From: a bacterium
Lineage (GTDB): Bacteria; Pseudomonadota; Gammaproteobacteria; Burkholderiales; Burkholderiaceae_C
Assembly (NCBI GenBank): GCA_030824095.1
Contig: JAVBYK010000491.1
Coordinates: forward strand, 1 to 8,893
Direction: 5' to 3'
DNA: 8,893 nt
Shown here piece after piece: positions 1-6,727 of the stretch. Below the pieces are notes generated by a model. That model did no database searches, was not told where the DNA came from, and saw nothing but the letters and a program-made list of their open reading frames with translations. A program made the position numbers and the translations under genes. Each line of letters starts with the position of its first letter. Within the stretch, counting starts at the first letter, position 1.

Positions 1-1312
1 CCGCCAGAGAGAACAGCAAGTCGCCGGGGATCAGGTAGCCGTCAATCCGCTGGGCCGTGGCCAGCGCCTGTTCCAGGTGCTGCAATGCAAGTGCATGGTC
101 TCCACGGCCCGCGTGGATGCCTGCCAACAGGCGCAGTGCACTGATTTCCCACACGGTGGCGCCCTGACTCTGTGCCAGACGCAAGGCCTCCAGAACCTCG
201 TGCTGGGCTTCCTGGCCATCACCCAATTGCAGCAATGCATTGGCGATACCGATACGACCTTCGATGGCCTGGTCGGTTTGCGCCATCTGCCGGGCGCGTT
301 CGGTCTGCTGGCGAAAAAGGTCCAGGGCACGGGGCGAGTCGCCACGGCTCAGGGCCAGATCGCCCATGGCTGACAACAGGCCTCCAAAATTGCGCGAGTG
401 GCGCAAGGGCTGGTAAACCTGCAGCGCTTCATCCAGCAGGGACTGGGCGGCGTCCAGACGCCCCATCACCCGCATGGCCTCTCCCATTTGGCGCAGGCAG
501 GGCCCCAGCGTGATGGACCAGCCCGTGGGGCGCGCCAGGTCCAGCCCGCGCTGCAACCATTCCAGGGCGGCGTCGTGGTCGTTCAGGACGATGTAGACAT
601 TGCCCGCATTGACCGCTACCACGACCGCGGTGACCAGTTGCCCAGATGCATGGGCCGCCTCAAAGGCATGGTCAAACTGGGTCAGGGCGCTGCCAAAGTT
701 TCCGCTGTTGTAGTCGCGCGTTGCCAGATAGGCATGGACACTGGCCGATACGCAGGGCTCCTGTCCGGATGCGTTCTCAGTGAACCGCTGGCTCCAGCGG
801 GCATTGCATTCCTGGACGTCGCGCAGGGCGGCGTAGCGCGCCTGATTGGCTTCAAAGTAGTCCACGCGCTGCGCATCGTTGCTCTGGCGGGCGCTCTGCG
901 CTGCAGCGGCCATGCTGGCGTCGCGCAGTGACAGGTTGCCGATGCTGGAGTACACCGAAGCCAGCAGGCCGTGCGCGTCGGCGCAGCCGGAGTGGTCATC
1001 CAGGCTGCTGAAGCTGGCAAGCGCGGCCTGGGTGGTGTCCATGGCCCGGGAGAAGTCGGACAACAGCCACAGCGACTCTGCCTCCACCAAGTCCAGGCGG
1101 GCGCGCATCTGTCGAACTTCTGCAGAAGCGGCAGGGGATGGGTCCAGCAGCTTGGAGGCCTGGGCCGCCAGCGCGCGGGCGCGCGTGTTGTCGCGTTGCC
1201 GCAAATACCAGGCAAGAGCAACCTGCTGGGGGAGTGCGGTATCGGATGGGCCTGCACGCTCCATTGCGCTTGCAAGGCGGTCGACTTCGACATTGCGCTC
1301 GAACAATTGCAT
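1..1312 (-). CDS. TPR-like repeat protein, N-terminal part (cut by window edge)
   Basis: An uninterrupted minus-strand reading frame runs from an ATG at 1312 off the left edge, giving at least 437 residues (first residues MQLFERNVEVDRLASAM). The visible part is almost wholly helical and Ala/Leu/Gln-rich. Helix pairs of about 36-40 residues with TPR-like spacing lie at about 231-264, 270-303, 308-343, 350-383 and 388-421, for example GRLDAAQSLLDEALQVY and GDSPRALDLFRQQTERA. There is no signal peptide or membrane segment, so it is probably cytoplasmic. The ATG at 1312 has AGGA nine bases upstream; an in-frame ATG at 1351 would add 13 residues but has a poorer ribosome site. It follows uvrA on the same strand and may be read from it. 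No catalytic motif is visible. In related bacteria such TPR N-termini often precede a GGDEF or other signalling domain, but that part would lie outside the window, so the function is open. Confidence 0.8.
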   Translation of the reverse strand, partial: MQLFERNVEVDRLASAMERAGPSDTALPQQVALAWYLRQRDNTRARALAAQASKLLDPSPAASAEVRQMRARLDLVEAESLWLLSDFSRAMDTTQAALASFSSLDDHSGCADAHGLLASVYSSIGNLSLRDASMAAAAQSARQSNDAQRVDYFEANQARYAALRDVQECNARWSQRFTENASGQEPCVSASVHAYLATRDYNSGNFGSALTQFDHAFEAAHASGQLVTAVVVAVNAGNVYIVLNDHDAALEWLQRGLDLARPTGWSITLGPCLRQMGEAMRVMGRLDAAQSLLDEALQVYQPLRHSRNFGGLLSAMGDLALSRGDSPRALDLFRQQTERARQMAQTDQAIEGRIGIANALLQLGDGQEAQHEVLEALRLAQSQGATVWEISALRLLAGIHAGRGDHALALQHLEQALATAQRIDGYLIPGDLLFSLA

Positions 1313-1389
1313 GGCGTGCAGTCCTGGTGAAGTCCAGTGGATGGGCCGCATGATAAATCGCCCAGGTTGGGGGCGAACAATAGCATGCT

Positions 1390-1415
1390 CAGGGGCAGGC
1401 CGCTGCACGCCCCTG
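1390..1415 (-). terminator. possible weak terminator hairpin after uvrA
   Basis: A perfect 7-bp GC-rich stem (CAGGGGC/GCCCCTG, 12-base loop) begins six bases past the uvrA stop on the minus strand. It is followed by an 8-bp palindrome AGCATGCT (1382-1389) and then ATTGTT. There is no proper T-run, so Rho-independent termination would be weak at best. It may instead act as an mRNA 3'-end or processing structure, and read-through into the TPR gene is possible. Confidence 0.3.
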
Positions 1416-1420
1416 GTGGA

Positions 1421-4400
1421 CTACAGCAGGCGCTGCAGGTAGCGCCCGGTGTGGCTGGCCGGGTTGGCGGCAATGTCTTCCGGCGTGCCCACACCCAGTA
1501 CGGTGCCCCCGCCCGAACCGCCCTCGGGGCCCATGTCGATCAGCCAGTCGGCGGTCTTGATGACGTCCAGGTTGTGTTCGATGACGACGATGGTGTTGCC
1601 GGCGTCGCGCAACTGGTGCAAGACTTTCAACAGCAGGTCGATGTCGGCAAAGTGCAGGCCGGTGGTCGGCTCGTCCAGGATGTACAGCGTGCGCCCGGTG
1701 TCGCGCTTGGACAATTCAAGAGCCAGCTTGACGCGTTGCGCCTCGCCGCCGGACAAGGTGGTGGCGGCCTGGCCCAGCTTGATGTAGCTCAGGCCCACGT
1801 CCAGCAGGGTTTGCAGCTTGCGGGCGATGGTGGGCACCGCCTGCAGGAAGTCAAACGCGGCCTCTACGGTGAGTTCCAGGATCTGCGCAATGTTCTTGCC
1901 CTTGTACAACACCTCCAGCGTCTCGCGGTTGTAGCGCTGGCCCGCGCAGACGTCGCAGGGCACGTAGACGTCGGGCAGAAAGTGCATCTCCACCTTGACC
2001 ATGCCGTCGCCCTGGCAGGCCTCGCAGCGGCCACCGGCCACATTGAAGCTGAAGCGTCCGGGGCCATAGCCGCGTTCGCGCGCCGTGGGTACCTCGGCCA
2101 TCAGCTCACGGATGGGGGTGAACAGGCCGGTGTACGTGGCCGGGTTGGAACGTGGCGTGCGGCCGATGGGCGACTGGTCCACGTTGATGACCTTGTCAAA
2201 GTGCTCGATGCCCTCGATGGCCTCGTGTGCTGCTGGCTCCTCATGGGCACGGTAGATGGTGCGGGCCACGGCGGCATACAGCGTGTCGTTGACCAGTGTG
2301 GACTTGCCCGAGCCGGAAACGCCGGTCACGCAGGTGAACAGGCCCACGGGGAAGTCCACGCTGACGGATTTCAGGTTGTGGCCGGTGGCGCCGACCACGC
2401 GCAGGGTTTGCAGCTCGCCTTGCGTGGCCCGGTGGTGGGCTTCCCGCTCGGCGCGGCGCACGGCTGCGGGGCTGGGCGCATGGCGCGACTTGAAACGGTC
2501 TTCATCCCCCGGCTTGGGCGCCACGGTTGGCAGCCACGGAGTGCGGCGCTTGGGCACCGCAATCTTCAGCGTTTGCGCCAGGTACTGGCCGGTCAGCGAC
2601 TGGGTGTTGGCCTTGACCGCTTCAAAGTCACCCTGCGCGATGACGCGCCCGCCGTGCACACCGGCGCCCAGACCCATGTCGATGATGTGGTCAGCCGCGC
2701 GCATCATGTCTTCGTCATGCTCGACCACCAGCACGCTGTTACCAATGTCGCGCAGGTGCTTCAGCGTGTCGATCAGGCGGTCGTTGTCGCGCTGGTGCAG
2801 GCCGATGGAGGGCTCGTCCAGCACATACATCACGCCGGTCAGGCCGGAGCCGATCTGGCTGGCCAGGCGGATGCGCTGCGATTCGCCGCCGCTGAGGGTC
2901 TCGGCGCTGCGGTCCAGGCTCAGGTAGTTCAGGCCCACGTCGTTGAGGAATTTCAGGCGCAGGCCAATCTCGCGCACCACCTTGGCGGCAATGTCGCCCT
3001 TGGCCCCGTGCATGGTCAGGGTCTGGAAATAGGCGTAACTTTCGCGCAGCGTAGACCGGCTGATCTCGTAAATGGCGCGGGCCTGGTCGTCGTCGCCAAT
3101 CTTCACGTGGCGGGCTTCGAGCCGCAGGCGCGAGCCGTTGCAGGCCTGGCAGGGCTGGGTGCTGCGGTAGCGGGCCAGGTCCTCGCGCACCAGGGCCGAG
3201 TCGGTCTCACGGTAGCGGCGGGCCATGTTCGGCAGGATGCCTTCAAACGGGTGCTTCTTGGTCAGCTTCTTGCCCTGCGAGGCACCGGAGTCCATGGCAT
3301 AGCTGAACTTGATTTCTTCCTCGCCCGAGCCCTGCAGGATGGCGGTCTGCACTTCAGGCGGCAGCGATTCGAAGGGTTTGTCGATATCAAACTTGTAGTG
3401 CTTGGCCAGGCTCTCCAGCATCGAAAAGTAGTAGCCGTTGCGCCGGTCCCAGCCCTTGATGGCACCGCTGGCCAGGCTGAGCGTGGGAAACGCCACCACC
3501 CGCGCCGGGTCGAAAAAGTCCTGCTGGCCCAGGCCGTCACAGCTCGGGCAGGCGCCCACCGGTGAGTTGAACGAGAACAGGCGCGGCTCCAGCTCGCTGA
3601 TGGAGTGATTGCAGACCGGGCAGGCAAACTTGGCATTGAACAAGTGCTCTTTTGGCCTGTAGCCCTCGTCATTACTGCGTGAGGCGCTATCATTTTCGAT
3701 AGCGCTCTCCTCCATCTCGACGGCGATGGCGCGCCCGTTGGCCAGGCGCAGGGCGGCCTCGAAACTCTCGGCCAGGCGCTGTTGCAGGTCGGCGCGCACC
3801 TTGACCCGGTCGATCACCACATCGATGTCGTGCTTTTCGGTTTTCTTCAACGTGGGCAGGTCGTCGAACGCATAGATGGCACCGTTGACCCGGAAGCGCA
3901 CATAGCCCTGGGCCTGCATCTCGGCAAATACGTCCAGGAATTCGCCCTTCTTCTCACGCGCCACCGGCGCCAGGATCATCAGCCGCGTGTCCTGCGGCAG
4001 CGCCAGCACGGCGTCCACCATCTGGCTGACGGTCTGGCTTTGCAGCGGCAGGTCGTGGTCCGGGCAGTAGGGCGTTCCAGCGCGGGCGAACAAGAGCCGC
4101 AGGTAGTCGTGGATCTCGGTCACCGTACCCACCGTGGAGCGTGGGTTGTGACTGGTGGCCTTCTGCTCGATGGAGATGGCCGGCGACAGGCCCTCGATGA
4201 CGTCCACGTCGGGCTTGTCCATCAGTTGCAGGAACTGGCGGGCGTAGGTGGACAGGCTCTCCACGTAGCGGCGCTGGCCTTCGGCGTACAGCGTGTCGAA
4301 CGCCAGGCTGGACTTGCCGGAGCCGGACAAACCCGTAATCACCACCAACTGGTTGCGCGGGATGTCGAGGTCGATGTTTTTCAGGTTGTGGGTGCGCGCA

Positions 4401-4468
4401 CCCCGGATGCTGATGGTCTGCTGCTGCAGTGCCCGGGCAAGGTAGGTGCCGTCAGTAGGAGAGTTCAA
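1421..4468 (-). CDS. uvrA: UvrA, excinuclease ABC subunit A
   Basis: UvrA is the dimeric ATPase that recognises bulky DNA lesions and loads UvrB in nucleotide excision repair. This copy is complete at 1015 residues, against about 940 in E. coli. Both ABC modules are intact. Module I has Walker A GLSGSGKS (46-53), signature LSGGE (525-529) and Walker B ending LDEPS (550-554). Module II has GVSGSGKS (716-723), LSGGE (905-909) and LDEPT (931-935). Both zinc sites are present: C283/C286...C307/C310 and C815/C818...C838/C841. The start is a TTG at 4468; no in-frame ATG precedes the conserved IRGARTHNLKNI segment (from residue 21). The extra length compared with E. coli (from memory) lies in an N-terminal extension of about 18 residues, an insert at about 254-270, and a charged linker at about 640-685. 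I saw no clear LexA box upstream. The exonuclease gene lies 195 bases upstream on the same strand. Confidence 0.98.
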   Translation of the reverse strand: MNSPTDGTYLARALQQQTISIRGARTHNLKNIDLDIPRNQLVVITGLSGSGKSSLAFDTLYAEGQRRYVESLSTYARQFLQLMDKPDVDVIEGLSPAISIEQKATSHNPRSTVGTVTEIHDYLRLLFARAGTPYCPDHDLPLQSQTVSQMVDAVLALPQDTRLMILAPVAREKKGEFLDVFAEMQAQGYVRFRVNGAIYAFDDLPTLKKTEKHDIDVVIDRVKVRADLQQRLAESFEAALRLANGRAIAVEMEESAIENDSASRSNDEGYRPKEHLFNAKFACPVCNHSISELEPRLFSFNSPVGACPSCDGLGQQDFFDPARVVAFPTLSLASGAIKGWDRRNGYYFSMLESLAKHYKFDIDKPFESLPPEVQTAILQGSGEEEIKFSYAMDSGASQGKKLTKKHPFEGILPNMARRYRETDSALVREDLARYRSTQPCQACNGSRLRLEARHVKIGDDDQARAIYEISRSTLRESYAYFQTLTMHGAKGDIAAKVVREIGLRLKFLNDVGLNYLSLDRSAETLSGGESQRIRLASQIGSGLTGVMYVLDEPSIGLHQRDNDRLIDTLKHLRDIGNSVLVVEHDEDMMRAADHIIDMGLGAGVHGGRVIAQGDFEAVKANTQSLTGQYLAQTLKIAVPKRRTPWLPTVAPKPGDEDRFKSRHAPSPAAVRRAEREAHHRATQGELQTLRVVGATGHNLKSVSVDFPVGLFTCVTGVSGSGKSTLVNDTLYAAVARTIYRAHEEPAAHEAIEGIEHFDKVINVDQSPIGRTPRSNPATYTGLFTPIRELMAEVPTARERGYGPGRFSFNVAGGRCEACQGDGMVKVEMHFLPDVYVPCDVCAGQRYNRETLEVLYKGKNIAQILELTVEAAFDFLQAVPTIARKLQTLLDVGLSYIKLGQAATTLSGGEAQRVKLALELSKRDTGRTLYILDEPTTGLHFADIDLLLKVLHQLRDAGNTIVVIEHNLDVIKTADWLIDMGPEGGSGGGTVLGVGTPEDIAANPASHTGRYLQRLL
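3681..3709 (-). repeat. palindromic hairpin inside uvrA coding sequence
   Basis: The sequence holds a perfect 8-bp inverted repeat, GCGCTATC (3684-3691) and GATAGCGC (3698-3705), around a six-base loop. A further GAG/CTC pairing (3681-3683 with 3707-3709) extends it to 11 bp with one bulged base at 3706. It encodes UvrA residues 254-263 (EESAIENDSAS region), just before the first zinc site. E. coli UvrA, as I recall it, is shorter here. It may be a remnant of a small dispersed repeat that inserted in frame, but I cannot show that it is repeated elsewhere. Confidence 0.55.
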
Positions 4469-4574
4469 GGTCGTGGCCCACGGAAGAGAGAGGATGAACG
4501 GCGTTGGGGAAACCCACCATGATAGTGACTGTTGGAATCTGGCGCTATTGGGCGTTTGCCCGTGGTATTCGCAC

Positions 4575-4652
4575 GGCGGGAGCGGGGTACGGGCCGGGGG
4601 CTCATACGCTGCGCTTTTTGAAATCGCCCCCAGCCCGTACCCCGCTCCCGCC
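4575..4652. repeat. 27-bp GC-rich inverted repeat with G-quadruplex motifs
   Basis: The arms at 4575-4601 and 4626-4652 are reverse complements over 27 bases with a single mismatch, around a 24-base loop (4602-4625). Each arm carries four G-runs of at least three bases separated by 2-3 bases: on the plus strand at 4578-4600, and on the minus strand from the complement of 4627-4649. The element starts 11 bases past the exonuclease stop and ends 106 bases before the uvrA TTG. There is no T-run after the stem in either direction, so it is not a classic intrinsic terminator. It could be a dispersed repeat, an mRNA-stabilising or attenuating stem in the exonuclease-uvrA transcript, or a structural DNA element. 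Confidence 0.85.
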
Positions 4653-4663
4653 TTGAGTGCTGT

Positions 4664-5278
4664 TTACGCTGCGGCTATGTACTTCTTTACGACCCCGGCC
4701 AACGCGTGCTTGGGGCTGGCTTGCACTTTCATCAGCAAGGGGTGTCGCGCTTCTGGCAGGTCAAAGCGTTGGCACAGGTCGGCCTGGATGCGTTGCAGCA
4801 GCGCGGCGGCCACCTCGGCGTCCGCCAATGCCCGGTGGGCGCGCCCAGCGCTGGGGAGCTGGTGTAAGGCGGCCATGGCGCCCAACGAGTGGCTGCGGGC
4901 CTCGGGGTAGAGCCGGCGCGACAGCAGCACCGTGCAGGCAAAGGGCTGCGGCGCCGGTAGGTCCAGGCGCTCCAGCTCGGCCATCCAGTAGCGCCGGTCA
5001 AACGATGCGTTGTGGGCCACCATCGGGGCGTTGCCCACAAATTCGCTGGCCGCCGCCATCACCTCGGCCGCTGGTGGTGCGGCCTGGATCATGGCGTTGC
5101 TGATGCCGGTGAACGATTCGATAAAGGACGAAATCCGCACACCCGCGTTCATCAGGCTCTGAAAGCGCCCCACCACCTCACCGTCTTCCAGCATCACGAT
5201 GGCCACCTCGGTGGCGCGGTCACCCATGGCGGGGGACAGGCCGGTGGTTTCGAAGTCGATGACGGCGATGCGGGGCAT
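4664..5278 (-). CDS. DnaQ-like DEDDh 3'-5' exonuclease
   Basis: This 204-residue protein has the complete DEDDh exonuclease core, which removes nucleotides from DNA or RNA 3' ends using two metal ions. ExoI is IDFETTG with D8 and E10; ExoII is HNASFDRRY with D94; ExoIII is HRALADAE with H148 and D153. The domain spans about residues 3-165. A short basic tail (LLMKVQASPKHALAGVVKKY) follows. There is no polymerase, GIY-YIG or helicase domain, so it is a stand-alone enzyme of the DNA polymerase III epsilon superfamily. It is not certain to be the replicative proofreader DnaQ, since the superfamily has many paralogues. The ATG at 5278 gives IAVIDFETTG at the expected N-terminal place, though no good Shine-Dalgarno precedes it. 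It lies upstream of uvrA on the same strand and is divergent from the MFS gene. A repair or end-trimming role fits the context but is inferred. Confidence 0.92.
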   Translation of the reverse strand: MPRIAVIDFETTGLSPAMGDRATEVAIVMLEDGEVVGRFQSLMNAGVRISSFIESFTGISNAMIQAAPPAAEVMAAASEFVGNAPMVAHNASFDRRYWMAELERLDLPAPQPFACTVLLSRRLYPEARSHSLGAMAALHQLPSAGRAHRALADAEVAAALLQRIQADLCQRFDLPEARHPLLMKVQASPKHALAGVVKKYIAAA

Positions 5279-5463
5279 GATGCCGCTATCGTATAGGCAG
5301 CGTCATTGCTGCGGCGCCTTCCTGCAACCCTTCCAGCGCCCCGCCAGGCGTTTGCAGGCAGATGCGCGACAATGGACCCCTTTTCGCCAGCCCACGAATA
5401 ACCGCTTTGTCTTCGTCTTCTACTTTGTCCCCGGACGCCGGGGCTCCCCCCGTTTCCACCGCC
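5279..5463. promoter_or_regulatory. divergent intergenic region between exonuclease and MFS gene
   Basis: These 185 bases must hold the promoters of the exonuclease (minus) and probably of the transporter (plus). The self-complementary TATACGATA (minus strand, 5295-5287) offers a -10-like TATACG very close to the exonuclease ATG, implying a very short leader. On the plus strand GACAAT (5368-5373) is -10-like. Neither has a convincing -35 at 17 bases. A perfect 6-bp hairpin with a three-base loop (CCCCGG-ACG-CCGGGG, 5429-5443) ends 20 bases before the chosen transporter ATG and could affect its translation. All promoter calls here are tentative. Confidence 0.3.
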
Positions 5464-6645
5464 ATGACCGCGCAAGAGCGCCGCTCCAGTGCTTCACTGG
5501 CGTTGATCTTTGCACTGCGCATGCTGGGGCTGTTTCTGGTGCTGCCGGTGTTTTCGCTGGAGGCGCGCAAATACCCGGGGGGAGATGACCCGGCACTGGT
5601 GGGCTTGGCCATGGGCATTTATGGCCTGACACAGGGCCTATTGCAGTTGCCATTCGGTGCGGCATCCGACCGGTTCGGCCGCAAGCGGGTCATGGTGATC
5701 GGTCTGGTGATCTTTGCGGTTGGCAGTGCGATGGCGGCTTTGGCACCGACCATGGCCTGGCTGTTGGCCGGGCGGGCCCTGCAGGGCGCAGGAGCCATCT
5801 CGGCTGCCGTCTCGGCCCTGCTGGCGGACCAGACGCGGGATATCGTGCGCACCAAGGCCATGGCCATTGTGGGCGCCAGCATCGGGCTGGTGTTTTCCGT
5901 CTCTCTGGTGCTGTCGCCCCTGCTGAATACCCTGTTGGGCCTGAGTGGCATGTTTGCGCTTACTTTTGTGCTGGCGCTGGCTGGCATTGCCGTTGTCTTG
6001 TGGTGGGTTCCGGCGGAACCGGCCAAACACGCGGAGCAGGCCGTTGTCAGCCTGTCGGAGAGCCTGGCCGCCGTGCTGCGGCACCCGGCGCTGTTGCGCC
6101 TGTATTTTGGGGTGTTTGTGCTGCACGCGGTGCAGTTGGCCATGTGGGTTGCCCTGCCAACCCTGCTGGTGCAGGCAGGGCTGATCAAGGACCACCACTG
6201 GTGGGTCTACCTGCCGGCCGTGCTGGGCTCCTTTGTGGTGATGGGGGCAACGCTGTTCCCGCTGGAACGCCGGGGCTATCTGCGGGCGGTGTTCCTGTCA
6301 TCGGTGGGGCTGATTGCCGTGGTGCAACTGGGTCTCCTGGGTGTGGCGTCCAGCGCGCCCACGGTCATGGTGCTGGCGGTGCTGCTGTTTGTGTTCTTTT
6401 GCGGATTCAACGTTCTGGAAGCGAGCCAGCCCAGCATGGCCTCGCGCGTTGCACCAGGCAACGCCCGCGGAGCGGCCCTGGGTGTCTACAACAGCCTGCA
6501 GTCCCTGGGACTCTTCACCGGCGGTGCGTTGGGTGGCTGGCTCGTCAAGAGCGCCGGACCCCAGGCCCTGTTTGGCACCTGCGCCGTTGCCATGGTGGCC
6601 TGGCTGGTCGTCGCCTGGCCCATGAAGGCACCCAAGGCCGGCTAA
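5464..6645 (+). CDS. MFS transporter, YajR-like, without the C-terminal domain
   Basis: This is a 12-helix major facilitator superfamily inner-membrane transporter, 393 residues from the ATG at 5464. Motif A between helices 2 and 3 is clear (GAASDRFGRKR, 65-75, with D69, R70, R73), followed by GRALQGAGAISAAVSALL in helix 4 and RTKAMAIVGASIG in helix 5. These stretches and the second half (HHWWVYLPAVL, FNVLEASQPS, GVYNSLQSLGLFTGG) closely resemble E. coli YajR as I recall it. YajR has an extra C-terminal soluble domain of about 65 residues; this protein stops right after the last helix (WPMKAPKAG). The frame is open back to an ATG at 5362 (34 more residues), but that stretch is hydrophilic, Ser/Pro-rich and unlike a transporter N-terminus, whereas MTAQERR directly precedes helix 1. 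The substrate is unknown; efflux by proton antiport is the usual family role. ssb starts 82 bases downstream. Confidence 0.92.
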   Translation: MTAQERRSSASLALIFALRMLGLFLVLPVFSLEARKYPGGDDPALVGLAMGIYGLTQGLLQLPFGAASDRFGRKRVMVIGLVIFAVGSAMAALAPTMAWLLAGRALQGAGAISAAVSALLADQTRDIVRTKAMAIVGASIGLVFSVSLVLSPLLNTLLGLSGMFALTFVLALAGIAVVLWWVPAEPAKHAEQAVVSLSESLAAVLRHPALLRLYFGVFVLHAVQLAMWVALPTLLVQAGLIKDHHWWVYLPAVLGSFVVMGATLFPLERRGYLRAVFLSSVGLIAVVQLGLLGVASSAPTVMVLAVLLFVFFCGFNVLEASQPSMASRVAPGNARGAALGVYNSLQSLGLFTGGALGGWLVKSAGPQALFGTCAVAMVAWLVVAWPMKAPKAG

Positions 6646-6718
6646 ACTCCCCATACTTTGAGACCCTGCCGGTTCCTCCGCTGCCTGCGCGCCGGGCGGA
6701 CACTGGCCCCAACCCATT

Positions 6719-6722
6719 AGGA
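6719..6722 (+). promoter_or_regulatory. ribosome binding site of ssb
   Basis: AGGA lies five bases before the ssb ATG at 6728 (TTAGGAACACCATG). It is the clearest Shine-Dalgarno in the window and fixes the ssb start, in keeping with a highly expressed gene. Confidence 0.75.
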
Positions 6723-6727
6723 ACACC

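Noticed and set aside
682..1494. 270-codon minus-strand frame spanning the uvrA end and the TPR gene
   Set aside because: Its product is Pro/Ala/Arg/Cys-rich and shifted relative to the TPR frame. It overlaps the uvrA stop, while the other frame shows clear helical repeats.
1337..3565. 742-codon open frame on the plus strand, antisense to uvrA
   Set aside because: It lies wholly opposite the certain uvrA gene. Its product is low-complexity (Val, Gly, Gln, His and Asp rich) with no domain, as expected for the mirror frame of a high-GC gene.
3782..4522. 246-codon plus-strand frame opposite the 5' part of uvrA
   Set aside because: It has the same shadow composition, overlaps conserved UvrA sequence and has no recognisable motif or ribosome site.
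4519..4560. Possible LexA (SOS) box upstream of uvrA
   Set aside because: ACTGTTGGAATCTGG has only one half of a CTGT-N8-ACAG operator; the second half does not match.
4605..4673. Nine-base direct repeat TACGCTGCG (4605-4613 and 4665-4673) as a target-site duplication
   Set aside because: One copy is inside the loop of the inverted repeat and the other inside the exonuclease stop region, so they do not flank any element.
5362..5463. N-terminal extension of the MFS transporter from ATG 5362
   Set aside because: The 34 extra residues are hydrophilic and Ser/Pro-rich, and contain a DNA hairpin and a -10-like site. MTAQERR at 5464 directly precedes helix 1, as in related transporters.
6646..6727. 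Promoter for ssb in the gap after the MFS gene
   Set aside because: TTGAGA is present near 6659, but no -10-like hexamer lies at a proper distance.
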